The notes under the pieces were generated by a model. That model had not been told where the DNA came from. It did no database searches and saw only the letters and a program-made list of their open reading frames with translations. A DNA stretch of 64,000 bases, taken from NCBI GenBank assembly GCA_002307375.1, contig NTJI01000001.1, forward strand, positions 1,736,001 through 1,800,000, written 5' to 3'. The position numbers were made by a program, and so were the translations under genes. The first letter of the stretch is position 1, and every line of letters begins with the position of its first letter. Positions 25,975 through 36,909 of this stretch are shown here, in pieces. The DNA comes from Lysobacteraceae bacterium NML93-0399 (GTDB lineage: Bacteria; Pseudomonadota; Gammaproteobacteria; Xanthomonadales; Xanthomonadaceae).

Positions 25975-26320
25975 CGCGCGAGGATACCGGAGCGTCGTCA
26001 AGAGTCGATTAACGGCGGTGCCGCAGAACGTGATGGCGTCGCTGCACGAATCACACTTCGTGATGGTCGACATGGGTCAGCACACTGGGCGCCGAAGCCC
26101 TCCTCCGCTTGCGGGGGAGGGTTGGGTGGGGGCGAACGACCCGACCGCGATCCGATGACTTCAGGCGGTTGCGCCTTTGGGAATGCGCTCGATGCGTAGC
26201 CATCGATGCTCAGGGTTTGCCCCATCCCAACCTTCCCCCGCGCGCTGGGGAAGGGGCGAATCCCGGCGGTTCAGAACACCAGCTCAGCTCTGACCCCGTA
26301 GCGAAATGCCGCGAACGCAA
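25975..26320. other. 346-bp gap between tamA and glyS with a repeat element
   Basis: The tamA promoter should lie in the first 100 bases on the minus strand. The rest is mainly the 160-bp repeat at 26098-26257. No gene is seen. Confidence 0.6.
26098..26257. repeat. 160-bp repeat with G-rich/C-rich ends, copy A
   Basis: The left end contains GGGGGAGGGTTGGGTGGGGG and the right end CCCCATCCCAACCTTCCCCC, so the ends are partly inverted to each other around a variable centre. A related copy in the opposite orientation lies at 31431-31601. The similarity is clear at both ends and weaker in the middle. Confidence 0.65.
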
Positions 26321-28438
26321 TCAGCTGGAAAGATGCTCGATCGCCGCCACGCTGCCCAGTCGCTCCGACAGCCGCTTCAGCAGCGCCAGGCGATTGCCGC
26401 GCAATGCCGCGTCTTCCGCATTCACCATCACGCCGTCGAAGAACGCATCGACCTGCGGCCGCAGGCGGGCCAGATGCGTCAGCACCGAGACGTAGTCGCC
26501 ATGCGCGAGCGCGCCTGCGGTTTCGGCGTGCACGGCTTCGACCGCTTCGGCCAGCGCCGCTTCGGCCGGCTCGCGCAACAGCGCCGCATCGACGCTGCCG
26601 GGAATCTCGATATCGGCCTTGCGCAGGATGTTGCGGATGCGCTTGTCGGCCGCGGCCAGCGCCTCGGCTTCGGGCAGCGCGGCGAAGGTGCCGATGGCAT
26701 CGATGCGGCGGTCGAGGTCGTACAGCGATGTGGGCTGCAGCGCGGCGACGGCGTTGAACTGCTGCACGGTCGCGCCCTTGTCGGCGTAGTAGCCCTTCAG
26801 GCGGTCGAGGATGAAATCGTAGAGTTCGTCGACATCGGCCGAGACGGTCGCGCCGTCCTTGCCTGTCGGTAACGCGCCGACACCGTCGCCGGCAGCGGAG
26901 AGCAGCGCCTTCAGGTCCAGATCGAACCCGCTCTCGATCAACGTGCGCGCCAGGCCCAGCGCATTGCGCCGCAGTGCGAATGCATCCTTGTTGCCGGTCG
27001 GCTTGAGGCCCGCGGCGAAACCGCCGGCCAGCGTGTCGAGACGCTCGGCGATCGCCAGCGTCTTGCCCAACGGCGACAGCGCGATATCGTCGCCGGCGAA
27101 GCGCGGCTGCCAGGCTTCGTCGATGGCGTTGGCGAGCGTGGTGCGGTCGTCGTCGGACAGATCGGCCAGCGCCGCGTCACGCTTGGCGTAGTCGCGGCCG
27201 GCGATGCCCTGCAGTTCCGGGAACTCGCCCACCATGCGCGACTGCAGGTCGGCCTTCGACAGCAGCGCGGTGCGGCGCGCGAGCGCGGCGTCCACGCCGA
27301 CCTGCGGCGCGATCACATCGGCCAGCGCGGCCACGCGCGAAACCTTGTCGGCGACGCTGCCCAGCTTGGCCTGGTAGGTCACGCTGGCAAGGCCATCGTT
27401 CATCGCAGACAGGCCCTGCTTGAGGTCCTCGTCGAAGAAGAACTTGGCATCGGCGAAGCGCGGACGGATCACGCGCTCGTAGCCCTTGGCCACTTCGATC
27501 GGATCACGCGATTCGATGTTCGCGATGCCGATGAAGTGCTCGGTCAGGCGGCCGTCCTGCAGCACCGGGAAGAACTTCTGGTTCGCTTCCATCGTCGCGA
27601 TCAGCGCTTCCTGCGGCACGGCGAGGAATTCGTGTTCGAACGTGCAGGCGATCGCCTTGGGCCATTCGACCAGGCAGTTCACCTGTTCGAGGTTGTCGGC
27701 CTCGATGCGCGCATCGCCGCCGAGCGCGCGGGCGACGCCTTCGACCTCCTGGACGATCCGGGTGCGGCGCGCGTCGGCGTCGACGAGCACCTTCGCGCTG
27801 CGCATCGCCTCGACGTAATCGCCGGGTGCGGCGATCTCGACGGCGCCGTCGTGCATGAACCGGTGGCCGCGGCTGCTGCGGTCGCTGCGCACACCGAACA
27901 GCTCGGCATCGATCACGTCGGACCCGTGCAACACGACCAGCCAATGCGCCGGCCGCGCGAAGGCATGCGCATGCGCGCCCCAGCGCATGGGCTTGGGGAT
28001 CGGCATGGCCGCGATCGCCTCGCGCAGCACGTCCGGCAACAGCGCGGCCGTCGCTGCGCCCGGCGTCACCGCGCGATGCACGAAACGCTCACCCTTGGCG
28101 TCGGTCGTTTTCTCGAGCGCGGTCCAGTCGATGTCGGCCTTGGCCGCGAAGCCCTGCAACGCCTTGGTCGGATTGCCCTCGGCGTCGAGCGCGATGTTGA
28201 GATACGGCCCCAGCACTTCCGAGCGCTGCTCGGGCTGCTCGGTGGCGACGCCCGGCAGCAGCACCGCCAGGCGACGCGGCGTGTACAGCGGCTTCGCATC
28301 ACCGCGTTCGATCGCGACACCACGCTTGTCCAGCGCCGCGATCACGCCGTCGAAGAACGCCTGCGCGAGGCCGGGCAGGGCCTTGACCGGGAGTTCTTCG
28401 GTGCCGAGTTCAATCAGGAGGGGATGCATATCGGTCAT
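26321..28438 (-). CDS. glyS: Glycine--tRNA ligase, beta subunit
   Basis: A 705-aa GlyRS beta subunit. It begins with the family hallmark [16 protein letters not shown], carries FMHDGAVEI and [11 protein letters not shown] in the central tRNA-contacting region, and ends with a DALR anticodon-binding region ([20 protein letters not shown]). With GlyQ it forms the alpha2beta2 enzyme that charges tRNA-Gly. MTDMHP is the chosen start. It follows glyQ by 132 bp, a gap largely filled by a palindromic repeat. Confidence 0.97.
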   Translation of the reverse strand: MTDMHPLLIELGTEELPVKALPGLAQAFFDGVIAALDKRGVAIERGDAKPLYTPRRLAVLLPGVATEQPEQRSEVLGPYLNIALDAEGNPTKALQGFAAKADIDWTALEKTTDAKGERFVHRAVTPGAATAALLPDVLREAIAAMPIPKPMRWGAHAHAFARPAHWLVVLHGSDVIDAELFGVRSDRSSRGHRFMHDGAVEIAAPGDYVEAMRSAKVLVDADARRTRIVQEVEGVARALGGDARIEADNLEQVNCLVEWPKAIACTFEHEFLAVPQEALIATMEANQKFFPVLQDGRLTEHFIGIANIESRDPIEVAKGYERVIRPRFADAKFFFDEDLKQGLSAMNDGLASVTYQAKLGSVADKVSRVAALADVIAPQVGVDAALARRTALLSKADLQSRMVGEFPELQGIAGRDYAKRDAALADLSDDDRTTLANAIDEAWQPRFAGDDIALSPLGKTLAIAERLDTLAGGFAAGLKPTGNKDAFALRRNALGLARTLIESGFDLDLKALLSAAGDGVGALPTGKDGATVSADVDELYDFILDRLKGYYADKGATVQQFNAVAALQPTSLYDLDRRIDAIGTFAALPEAEALAAADKRIRNILRKADIEIPGSVDAALLREPAEAALAEAVEAVHAETAGALAHGDYVSVLTHLARLRPQVDAFFDGVMVNAEDAALRGNRLALLKRLSERLGSVAAIEHLSS

Positions 28439-28465
28439 GGCGTCGTGCCTGCGTTCTTGTCGCCC

Positions 28466-28566
28466 GTCATTCCCGCGAAAGCGGGAATCCAGCGCCTTTG
28501 AAATGAGTGAAGTCACTGGATCCCCGCCTGATCGGACATTCGTCCGTTGAAGGCCGCGGGGATGAC
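28466..28566. repeat. 101-bp palindromic repeat between glyS and glyQ
   Basis: The outer ends are GTCATTCCCGCG and CGCGGGGATGAC, and the inner parts GCGGGAATCCAG and CTGGATCCCCGC, so the whole folds on itself. Elements beginning GTCATTCCCGCG are common in proteobacterial genomes. A half-sized relative lies at 32737-32763. Confidence 0.75.
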
Positions 28567-28570
28567 AGCT

Positions 28571-29464
<894 letters not shown>

Positions 29465-29505
29465 CGGAAAAATCGCATCGAGGCGGCGCGCTAGTATAGC
29501 GGGCC

Positions 29506-31374
29506 ATGTCCGCGCGCCCGCCGCGCCACGCGCCAGGAGGCCCCGGCTTGAACGACCCGCGCGCACCGCACTCGCTTTCGTCGGGCCGCGCGTCCGCCGG
29601 CCCGGGGCACCGCCTGCCATCCGGCCGTCTGACGCTCGAGCCGGTCGTCGCCGCCCTGCTCGCCGACGGCCTGCTGGCCCCGGCCGAAGCCGAACGCGCA
29701 CGCGCGAGTGGTCGCAACACGCGCGGCCTCGAAGCGGTGCATCCGCTGGTGCTGCTGGCGAATCTCAAATTGCCCTCGGCGCGCAGGCCGGGCACCGAAC
29801 TCGGTCTCGAAACATTGACCGAATGGCTGGCGCAGGCCACCGGCCATGCGTATCTGCGCATCGACCCGACCAGGATCGCGGTCGGTGACGTCACCGACCT
29901 GTTCTCGCACGCCTACGCCAAGCGGCATCGCATTCTGCCGGTCGAGGTCACGCCCGAGCGCGCGCGCATCGCCACCAGCGAACCACTGGCGCTGGAATGG
30001 CTGCCCGACATCCAGCGCCTGCTGCGACGCGAGATCGATCTGGTCGTGGCCAATCCGCTCGACCTGCACCGCTACATCATGGAGTTCTTCGGCGTCACGC
30101 GCTCGATCCGCGGCGCCAAGGACGGCCATGAGACCGGCAGCAACGCGCCGACCTTCGAGCAGCTCGTCGAGCTGGGCCGCTCGGGCGACGTCAATGCCGA
30201 CGACCACCACATCGTCCACATCGTCGACTGGTTGCTGCAGTACGCCTACGAACAGCGCGCCTCCGACATCCACCTCGAACCGCGTCGCGACATCGGCCGT
30301 GTGCGTTTCCGCATCGACGGCGTGCTGCACAAGGTCTTCGAGATGCCGCCGCCGGTGATGACCGCCGCGGTCAGCCGCATCAAGGTGCTCGGCCGCATGG
30401 ATCTGGCCGAACGCCGGCGCCCGCAGGATGGCCGCATCAAGACGCGCTCGCCCGGTGGTCGCGAGGTCGAGATGCGTCTGTCGACGATGCCCACCGCATT
30501 CGGCGAGAAGTGCGTGATGCGCATCTTCGACCCGGATACCGCGTTCAAGCCGATCGAGCAGCTCGGTTTCGATGCCGGCGAAGCGGCGGCCTGGGACGAT
30601 CTGGTGCAGCGCCCGCACGGCATCGTGCTGGTGACCGGCCCGACCGGTTCGGGCAAGACGACGACGCTGTATTCGACGCTGAAGAAACTGGCCTTCGACG
30701 ACGTCAACGTCTGCACGGTCGAAGACCCGATCGAAATGGTTTCGGTCGAGCTCAACCAGATGCAGGTGCACCACGCGATCGATCTCACCTTTGCGCAAGG
30801 CGTGCGCACGCTGCTGCGCCAGGACCCCGACATCATCATGATCGGCGAGATCCGCGACCTCGACACCGCGCAGATGGCGGTGCAGGCCTCGCTGACCGGT
30901 CATCTGGTGCTCTCCACGCTGCACACCAACGATGCGCCCTCGGCGATCACCCGCCTGCTCGATCTGGGCCTGCCGCACTACCTGATCGCCTCCACGCTCA
31001 ACGGCGTGCTCGCGCAGCGTCTGGTGCGGACCTTGTGCCGGCATTGCAAGCAGCCCGCAGCGGTCGATCCGGAAGGCTGGCGCGCACTGCTCGGACCGGA
31101 CAGCGACGTGCCGCCGCCGGAGACTGCGTGCGGTCCGGTCGGTTGTCTGGAGTGCCGCAACACCGGTTATTTCGGTCGCGTCGGCATCTACGAACTGATG
31201 CCGGTGACACCCGCCCTGCGCGCGCAGATCCAGCCGGACATGGCGCTGGCCGGCTTCAGCCGCACCGCCGTGCGCGAAGGTCTGCGCACGTTGCGCATGG
31301 CCGGCGCGGAGAAGGTGGCGCAGGGGCTGACGACGGTCGAAGAAGTGATGACGGTGCTGCCGCCGCGGGAGTGA
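29506..31374 (+). CDS. GspE/PilB-family secretion ATPase
   Basis: A 622-aa type II/type IV pilus-type ATPase. An N-terminal GspE/MshE-like domain (about residues 45-185) precedes the motor: Walker [10 protein letters not shown] near residue 379, Asp box, Walker [13 protein letters not shown], His box. A zinc-binding pair of CxxC motifs (CRHC, then CLEC) lies around residues 511-548. It would power assembly of a pilus or secretion pseudopilus from the cytoplasm. No other gsp or pil genes are in the window, so it is an isolated ATPase. An in-frame TTG at 29551 is an alternative start. Confidence 0.9.
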   Translation: MSARPPRHAPGGPGLNDPRAPHSLSSGRASAGPGHRLPSGRLTLEPVVAALLADGLLAPAEAERARASGRNTRGLEAVHPLVLLANLKLPSARRPGTELGLETLTEWLAQATGHAYLRIDPTRIAVGDVTDLFSHAYAKRHRILPVEVTPERARIATSEPLALEWLPDIQRLLRREIDLVVANPLDLHRYIMEFFGVTRSIRGAKDGHETGSNAPTFEQLVELGRSGDVNADDHHIVHIVDWLLQYAYEQRASDIHLEPRRDIGRVRFRIDGVLHKVFEMPPPVMTAAVSRIKVLGRMDLAERRRPQDGRIKTRSPGGREVEMRLSTMPTAFGEKCVMRIFDPDTAFKPIEQLGFDAGEAAAWDDLVQRPHGIVLVTGPTGSGKTTTLYSTLKKLAFDDVNVCTVEDPIEMVSVELNQMQVHHAIDLTFAQGVRTLLRQDPDIIMIGEIRDLDTAQMAVQASLTGHLVLSTLHTNDAPSAITRLLDLGLPHYLIASTLNGVLAQRLVRTLCRHCKQPAAVDPEGWRALLGPDSDVPPPETACGPVGCLECRNTGYFGRVGIYELMPVTPALRAQIQPDMALAGFSRTAVREGLRTLRMAGAEKVAQGLTTVEEVMTVLPPRE

Positions 31375-31816
31375 GGGTGGGCTGTTCCCGACTGCGTGAG
31401 CACCGGGAGGTCCGACGTCGCAGAGATCGGCTCCTTTCCCCGCGTGCGGGGCATTGCGCCCTTTACGGGTGGAAGGTCGGGATGGGGGCAAAGCCGGAAT
31501 TCGCAACAAGAGCGATTCATCGCTGAAGCCAGCGCTCGTCTGGCCACCTCCTCTTCGAACCGTTCGCCCCCACCCAACCCTCCCCCGTGGGACGGGGGAG
31601 GCTCGGATGCCGAGCGCGTCGTGATGGGCCGAACCCTGATGCGCCCACTGCCTGATGCGCCCACTGCAGGAGCGCGCTCGCGCACGACGCGTGGCGCAAC
31701 GTCAGCCGCGGCAACCGCTCCGGTGCCGATGCAGTTGCAAAAGATTCGCAGCCACGGCCGCGCCTGCGAGTCCCGCGAGCCGCTACCCTGCAGCATCTTC
31801 CGCCCACGCCACTCCG
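31375..31816. other. 442-bp gap holding a repeat element
   Basis: It holds the repeat at 31431-31601, a doubled TGATGCGCCCACTGC at about 31637-31666, and a decayed REP-like GCAGGAGCGCGCTCGCG after it. No gene is credible. Confidence 0.55.
31431..31601. repeat. 171-bp repeat with G-rich/C-rich ends, copy B (inverted)
   Basis: Read on the minus strand it starts CGGGGGAGGGTTGGGTGGGG and later has TTTGCCCCCATCCCGACC, matching both ends of the element at 26098-26257. The two copies face opposite ways and flank the glyS-glyQ-gspE block. Confidence 0.62.
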
Positions 31817-32548
31817 ATGCCCGACGCCCGACCCTTCCTGATCATCGAAACCGGCCAACCCCTGCCTTCGATGCGCCGTTACGGGGGCTTCGCGCACTGG
31901 ATCCGCGTTGCCGCCGGCCTGACGGAGCGTGAGGTCGAGGTGGTCGACGTCGAGCACGGTGGCGCATTGCCCGCCGTCGGCGAGCATGCGGGTGTCATCG
32001 TCAGCGGTTCGGGCGCGATGGTCACCGACCGCAGCGACTGGAGCGAACGCAGCGCGGACTGGCTGCGCGAAGCCGCGCATGCAGACGTACCGCTTTTCGG
32101 TATCTGCTACGGCCACCAGCTCATCGCCCATGCGCTCGGCGGCGAGGTCGGCGCCAACCCGCGTGGTCGCGAGATGGGCAGCTTCGACATCGACACCACA
32201 CCCGCGGCCGCCGACGACCCGCTGTTCGCGGCCGCCGCGCCGCGATTCCTCGCCCAGACCACGCATCTGCAGGGCGTGCTGCGTCTGCCCGAAGGCGCCG
32301 TGCTGCTCGCGCAGTCCGCACTCGAACCGCATCACGCATTCCGCTGGGGCGATCGCGTCTGGGGCGTGCAGTTCCATCCCGAGTTCAGCGCCACCCACAT
32401 GCGCGGCTACATCCGCGGCCGCAGCGGCGCGCTGTACCAGGAAGGCCAGGACCCCGTCGCCCTCGTCGCCGCCGTCCGTGCCGCGCCGGCGGCACGCGCG
32501 GTGCTGCAGCGATTCGTGAAAGTGGCGCGGGCATTTGCCCGTCGTTGA
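31817..32548 (+). CDS. Class I glutamine amidotransferase-like protein
   Basis: A 243-aa stand-alone glutamine amidotransferase. The triad is C97 (GICYGHQ), H187 and E189 (VQFHPEF). It most resembles GMP-synthase-like amidotransferases that occur without a synthase domain, some of which cut gamma-glutamyl compounds. The ATG at 31817 begins just before the first beta strand (FLIIETGQP). No partner synthase is adjacent. Confidence 0.9.
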   Translation: MPDARPFLIIETGQPLPSMRRYGGFAHWIRVAAGLTEREVEVVDVEHGGALPAVGEHAGVIVSGSGAMVTDRSDWSERSADWLREAAHADVPLFGICYGHQLIAHALGGEVGANPRGREMGSFDIDTTPAAADDPLFAAAAPRFLAQTTHLQGVLRLPEGAVLLAQSALEPHHAFRWGDRVWGVQFHPEFSATHMRGYIRGRSGALYQEGQDPVALVAAVRAAPAARAVLQRFVKVARAFARR

Positions 32549-32736
32549 CGGTGGTGACGGCGGGTGACGGCTCGGAATATGCGGGCATCCCTGCGTCGGT
32601 AATTGAGAAATCCAAGGCTGACCGATCGTCGATGCACCGACGCCTGGCGGCCCGCGCACGACCAGATGCCGAAACACGCTGCTGGCCGTCTTCGTCTCGA
32701 TCCTTGCGCTCGCCGATCGCGACGACCCCTGACGCC

Positions 32737-32763
32737 GTCATGCCCGCGCAGGCGGGCATCCAG
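32737..32763. repeat. Half-sized GTCAT palindrome
   Basis: GTCATGCCCGCGCAGGCGGG followed by CATCCAG matches the left part of the element at 28466-28566 and forms a hairpin by itself. Confidence 0.6.
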
Positions 32764-32910
32764 GGACGTTGCCTTCCTCCTCGGCCGCAACTCGCCGTCG
32801 TCTCACCTCAGTCCTGCCCCTGGTTCCGTTCCCTCTGACTGCCGCTGTCTTCGCACTGCATCGCTTTGGTCACTGCCGTTGCTGTTGCTGTTGCCTTTGC
32901 CTTTGCCTTC

Positions 32911-33140
32911 GCTTCCAGCTTTTGACGTACGAGCCGTAAAGCGAGCCGAGCATCGCAGGGCGGCGGGGTCGAAGAGCAGCCCATGTCTGAGCGCAGCGAG
33001 TTTGGGCTGCGTGCCCCGTCGTCCGAAAAGCGCAGGGGACCGCCGCGGCTGTATCGCGGCGGATCGCGTCTGGCGAAAGCGGTTTTGCTTACTTTTGACA
33101 AGACAAAAGTAAGCCGCGCGCGGAGCGCGTGGAAGCTCTG
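32911..33140 (+). repeat. Left arm of a large inverted repeat
   Basis: This arm pairs with 33199-33431. The best-conserved part is 42 nt at 32974-33015, identical to the complement of 33326-33367. At 33088-33113 it carries a perfect 10-bp hairpin (CTTACTTTTG / CAAAAGTAAG). A TTGCTG/TTGCCT hexamer tract lies just outside, at about 32876-32911. Confidence 0.75.
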
Positions 33141-33198
33141 GGTTTGATCTTGATCTTGCTTTTTCTGGAAACAGCTCAGGCCAAAGCCGAAGTAAGTG

Positions 33199-33431
33199 CA
33201 GAGCTTTCGCCCGCTGCGCGTGCGAGTTTCTTTTGGAAGGACCCAAAAGAAACCAAAAGGTCCTTTCGCCGGACGCGATCCGCCGCATGAAGCCGCGGCG
33301 GTGCCCTGCGCTCCTCGCCTGACGCGGCACGCAGCCCAAACTCGCTGCGCTCAGACATGGGCTGCTCTACGGCCGCGCCAGGCTCCGGTGCTCGGCTCGC
33401 TTTACGGCTCGGCAGATCAAAAGCCGGAAGC
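33199..33431 (-). repeat. Right arm of a large inverted repeat
   Basis: Second copy of the same composite element in opposite orientation, 58 bp from the first. Its inner end has an 11-bp hairpin (GTTTCTTTTGG / CCAAAAGAAAC, 33226-33253) at the place matching the hairpin of the left arm. Confidence 0.75.
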
Positions 33432-33540
33432 CAAAGCCAAAGCCAAAGCCAAAGCCGAAGCCGAAGCCGAAGCCAAAGCCAAGCCGAAGCCAAGCCGAAG
33501 CCAAGCCGAAGCCGAAGCCGAAGCCGAAGCCGAAACCCGG
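33428..33540. repeat. AAGCC(A/G) hexamer tract
   Basis: About 110 bases of tandem AAGCCA/AAGCCG units with a few shortened units. It abuts the right arm of the inverted repeat and mirrors the TTGCCT/TTGCTG tract outside the left arm. Slippage is expected here. Confidence 0.85.
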
Positions 33541-33733
33541 CAAGAGCGCGAGCGACGCCACAGCTAACGCCAACGCGTGGAATCGGAAAAACGCAGCCAC
33601 TGCACCGTTGCGACCACCCCGCGGTCCCGCCTGAACATCCGGAGACGCCCCCACGTTCCGCCCACACCGTGCGATACGATGGCGCTCTTTCGTGGCGCGG
33701 CCACGCGGCAGATCTTCGGAACACGGCGGAACG

Positions 33734-34681
33734 ATGACGACTCGGACGGTAGGGGCCGGCCACGGCTGGAAATGGATCGTGCAGGGCGTCAATGTCGGCC
33801 GTGGCAATCCGCGTGCGGTCTACGGGGCGACGGCGGTCGTGGCCCTGCTCGCGCTGGCGCCCAACGTCCTGCAAGCGGTGCTGCAGCTCGCGTTCGGGCT
33901 CGATCCGGCAGCGCAGATCATGGTCGTCGGGGCGACCTCGCTGGTGTCGATCGTCTTGTACCCGCTGCTCATCGGCGGCGTGCTGCGGGTGATCGACGCG
34001 GTCGAGCACGGTCGCCCGGCGCGGCCCGGTGACGTGTTCGCCACGTTCACCGGCGGTCACGCGGGCCGCTTCGTCGGCTTCGGCGTGCTGATGGGCGCGC
34101 TGTACATCCTCACGTTCTACGCACTGGTCAGCGCCTTCGGCGACGGGGTGCTGGAGTGGTACATGGATGTGCTGGCGATCAGCCAGGAGATGAGCGCCGA
34201 CTCGGCCCCGGCGACGCCGCCCGAACTGCCGTTGCCGCCGGCCGGAATCGGCCCGCTGATGGCGCTGGCGATCTTCTTCGGCGTCTATTACGCGACCGTC
34301 TACGCCATCGGTCTGGGCCAGGTCACCCTGGGCGGGCGCCCGGTCATGCAGGCCTTCCGCGACGGGCTGGGCGGTGCGCTGCGCAACGTGCTGCCGGTGG
34401 TGGTGGCCGCGGCGATCGCGATGGCCGGCGGCTTTGCGCTGATGCTGGCGTTCGCGATGGTCGTGACCATCATCACCGTGGTGGCCGGCCTGGTGCATCC
34501 GGCGCTGGCGGCGCTGCTGGTGCTGCCGCTGTACCTGGTGCTGCTGCTGGTGCTCTACATCGTGATGTTCGGCGCGATGTACGCGATGTGGCGCGACATC
34601 TGCGGCCCGCAGGATGGCGCGGCAGGCGATGGCGCGAGCGCGTCGACACCGCCGCGCGACAGCGGCCGCATCGAACTGTGA
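33734..34681 (+). CDS. Polytopic membrane protein, BPSS1780-like
   Basis: A 315-aa inner-membrane protein with about six hydrophobic segments in residues 25-290. It begins WKWIVQGVNVGRGNPRAV, a pattern seen in BPSS1780-family membrane proteins of unknown function. The C-terminus is hydrophilic. The ATG at 33734 follows a GGCGGAAC site. It ends 7 bp from the converging RDD gene, which leaves no room for a terminator between them. Confidence 0.75.
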   Translation: MTTRTVGAGHGWKWIVQGVNVGRGNPRAVYGATAVVALLALAPNVLQAVLQLAFGLDPAAQIMVVGATSLVSIVLYPLLIGGVLRVIDAVEHGRPARPGDVFATFTGGHAGRFVGFGVLMGALYILTFYALVSAFGDGVLEWYMDVLAISQEMSADSAPATPPELPLPPAGIGPLMALAIFFGVYYATVYAIGLGQVTLGGRPVMQAFRDGLGGALRNVLPVVVAAAIAMAGGFALMLAFAMVVTIITVVAGLVHPALAALLVLPLYLVLLLVLYIVMFGAMYAMWRDICGPQDGAAGDGASASTPPRDSGRIEL

Positions 34682-34688
34682 GGCGGTC

Positions 34689-35390
34689 TCAGACGCCGAG
34701 CGTCTGCGCGAGCGCGGACGCGACGCGCTGGTCGAGATAGCGCATCAGCAGCGCCAGCAGCCCGAAGCACGCGGCCGGCTGCAGCCACAGCCACAGACGA
34801 GCCGCCAGCGGCATCGGCGCGGTGCCGGTGTGCACCACACGGGTGCCGGCGATCCGGTCGTGCAGCGCCTGGTGGCGTGGCGCGCGGGCGGCCAGCAGAT
34901 GGCCGAGGTTGAGGCTCAGCCACGACAGCAAACCTGCGGCATTGCGCAGGACCGCGCGGACGAAACCCGGCCGCGCGCCGTCGTCGTCGACCACCTGCAG
35001 GTCCAGCACGCGCTTGCCCGGCGTGGCCTGCCAGCGTGAGCCTTCGAAGAGGCCGAACCACAGCAGTGCCAGCAGGGCGAAGACGGCCATTGCTGGCAGT
35101 ACCAGGGCCGACACCGCCATGGTCAGGGCCGTGACCGCGACCTGCAGCGCCGGGTCGTGGATCCACGCCTGCAGCGCGACCAGCGGTGGCGCCGCCTGAT
35201 CCACCATCTGCTGCATGGAGGCGGCCATCGCCTGCGTCAGCGCCTCGACGGCGCGGTCGCAGGTGCGCAACGCCTCGCACAGGTGCCGGTGCAGCACCGC
35301 CACGACCAGCACGCCGATCGCGGCCGCGTCCAGCGACCAGGCGGTGTAGCGACGCAGCAACGGCGCGTGCGGGGCGACGGGCGTGTTCAT
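34689..35390 (-). CDS. RDD-family membrane protein
   Basis: A 233-aa membrane protein with the RDD signature parts: LLRRYTAWSLDAAAIG near the N-terminus (R and D), and QATPGKRVLDLQVVDDDG centrally, then a helix with NLGHLLAARAPRHQALHDRIAGTRVV. Some RDD proteins are cation/proton antiporters, but many are unassigned. Its ATG overlaps the tatC stop (ATGA), so it belongs to the tat operon as the fourth gene. Confidence 0.85.
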   Translation of the reverse strand: MNTPVAPHAPLLRRYTAWSLDAAAIGVLVVAVLHRHLCEALRTCDRAVEALTQAMAASMQQMVDQAAPPLVALQAWIHDPALQVAVTALTMAVSALVLPAMAVFALLALLWFGLFEGSRWQATPGKRVLDLQVVDDDGARPGFVRAVLRNAAGLLSWLSLNLGHLLAARAPRHQALHDRIAGTRVVHTGTAPMPLAARLWLWLQPAACFGLLALLMRYLDQRVASALAQTLGV

Positions 35391-36151
35391 GCCTCGTCGC
35401 GGACCGCGCCGGGCCGGGGCGCGAGCAGACGGGCGGCGATGATGCCGGCCTCGTACAGCAGGCACATCGGAATCGCGAGCATCAGCTGCGAGACCACATC
35501 GGGCGGGGTGATGATCGCGGCGAGCACGAACACGCCGACGATGGCGTAGCCGCGCGCCTCGCGCAGCTGGTCGGTCGTCACCCAGCCCAGCAGCACCAGA
35601 ATCACCAGCGCCACCGGCAACTCGAAGCTCAGGCCGAAGGCGAAGAAGATCACCAGCACGAAATTCAGATAGGCGTTGATGTCGGTCATCATCGCCACGC
35701 CGTCGGGGGTGACCATCGTCAGGAACTTGAACACCGACGGCAGTACGAAGAAGAACGCGAACGCGCAGCCGATGTAGAACAGCGCCACCGCCGAGGCCAG
35801 CAGCGGCAGCGCCAGCCGCTTCTCGCGCTTGTACAGGCCCGGCGCGACGAAGGCCCAGGCCTGGTAGAGCAGCCACGGCATCGTCACCACCAGCGCAGTG
35901 AAGAACGCGAGCTTGAGCGGCGCGAAGAACGGCGAGGCGACCTCGACCGCGATCAGGTGCGCGCCCTCGGGCAGCTTGTCGAGCAGCGGCTGGGCGAGCA
36001 GGCCGTAGAGCTTGTTGGCGAACGGCAGCAGGCACAGCAACACGATGCCGGTGCCGGCCAGGCCACGCATCAGGCGCATCCGCAGCTCGATCAGGTGATC
36101 GATCAGGCTGCCTTCGCCGCCGTCGTCGTCAGCGTGCCGCGTCACGCGCAT
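35387..36151 (-). CDS. tatC: TatC, twin-arginine translocase core subunit
   Basis: A 254-aa six-helix protein. LIDHLIELRMRLMRG at the N-terminus and SPFFAPLKLAFFTALVVTMPWLLYQAW are hallmark TatC sequences, and the E in FELP and the final LLYE region are also present. TatC binds twin-arginine signal peptides. The ATG is inside the 3' end of tatB (23-bp overlap). It works with TatA and TatB to export folded proteins. Confidence 0.96.
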   Translation of the reverse strand: MRVTRHADDDGGEGSLIDHLIELRMRLMRGLAGTGIVLLCLLPFANKLYGLLAQPLLDKLPEGAHLIAVEVASPFFAPLKLAFFTALVVTMPWLLYQAWAFVAPGLYKREKRLALPLLASAVALFYIGCAFAFFFVLPSVFKFLTMVTPDGVAMMTDINAYLNFVLVIFFAFGLSFELPVALVILVLLGWVTTDQLREARGYAIVGVFVLAAIITPPDVVSQLMLAIPMCLLYEAGIIAARLLAPRPGAVRDEA

Positions 36152-36596
36152 GCTCCTCGTCCGCGGTTGCCGCCGGCACCGGGGGATGGGTGGGATCGCC
36201 GGCAACGGCGTCACTCGGCAATGCGTCCGGGGCGACAGTTGCTTCGGGCTCGCGTGTCGTCTCCGCGGCCGGGTTGCCGGGCATGCGTCCAGCCTCGGCG
36301 ACCAGGTCGTCTGCGCCGTGGCGGACCGCGTCCAGACCGGTGCGCGCGCGCTGCTCGGCATCGCGCAGCTGGGTGCCGACATCGGCGATCGAGCGCTGGG
36401 CTTCCTGCACGCTGCGCTTGAGTTCCTCGGCGGCGAGTTCGCGCTCGAGTTCGGACTTCACCGAGTACCACTGCGCGCGCGCGCGCCGCACCCACAGGCC
36501 GGCGAACCGCGCCGCCTTGGGCAGGCGTTCGGGCCCGAGCACGATCAACGCGATGAGCGCGAGGACCAGCAGCTCGCCGGTGCTGATGCCGAACAT
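36129..36596 (-). CDS. tatB: TatB, twin-arginine translocase subunit
   Basis: A 155-aa protein: MFGISTGELLVLALIALIVL membrane helix followed at once by GPERLPKAAR, the TatB hinge and amphipathic helix, then a charged helical region and an Ala/Pro-rich tail. The E in the helix (GELL) is the TatB-specific residue. It starts 15 bp after the tatA stop. Confidence 0.95.
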   Translation of the reverse strand: MFGISTGELLVLALIALIVLGPERLPKAARFAGLWVRRARAQWYSVKSELERELAAEELKRSVQEAQRSIADVGTQLRDAEQRARTGLDAVRHGADDLVAEAGRMPGNPAAETTREPEATVAPDALPSDAVAGDPTHPPVPAATADEEHARDAAR

Positions 36597-36611
36597 CGAC
36601 CGCCTGCCGCG

Positions 36612-36836
36612 TCAGCGCGGGGCGTGATCGTCGTGGCGCGTCTTCTCGGACGAGGCGGCGGCGTCGCGCGAGCGGTCGTCGAGCCGCTCGGGCGTGTCGT
36701 CGTCGTGCATGCCCTTCTTGAAGCCCTTCACCGCCTCGCCCAGATCGCGTCCGGCGCCGCGCAGCTTCTTGGTGCCGAACACCAGCAGCACGACGACGAG
36801 GACGATGGCCCAATGCCAGATGCTGAAACTGCCCAT
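36612..36836 (-). CDS. tatA: TatA, twin-arginine translocase pore subunit
   Basis: A 74-aa protein with [20 protein letters not shown], then [20 protein letters not shown], the TatA helix-hinge-amphipathic helix pattern, and an acidic tail. MGSFSIWHW is the conserved start, and an upstream in-frame ATG is rejected. It is the first gene of tatA-tatB-tatC-RDD. Confidence 0.96.
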   Translation of the reverse strand: MGSFSIWHWAIVLVVVLLVFGTKKLRGAGRDLGEAVKGFKKGMHDDDTPERLDDRSRDAAASSEKTRHDDHAPR

Positions 36837-36909
36837 GGTGGAACTTCCGGGGACTGCGGGTGGCCTCGCAGGATACCGCACCGCGCCCGCGCGGCGCGTG
36901 CGCGCGGCG

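Larger units (their letters stand above)
32549..33733. other. 1.2-kb gene-free stretch dominated by repeats
   Basis: It contains a half-palindrome at 32737-32763, then a large inverted repeat (32911-33140 against 33199-33431) with hexamer tracts on both outer sides. Translations are low-complexity (runs of KA, EA, QS) and should not be called as proteins. The final 170 bases should hold the promoter of the next gene. Confidence 0.65.

Noticed and set aside
33419-33567. Lys/Glu/Ala-repeat protein
   Set aside because: It is only the translation of the AAGCCR hexamer tract and has no stable start or conserved flanks.
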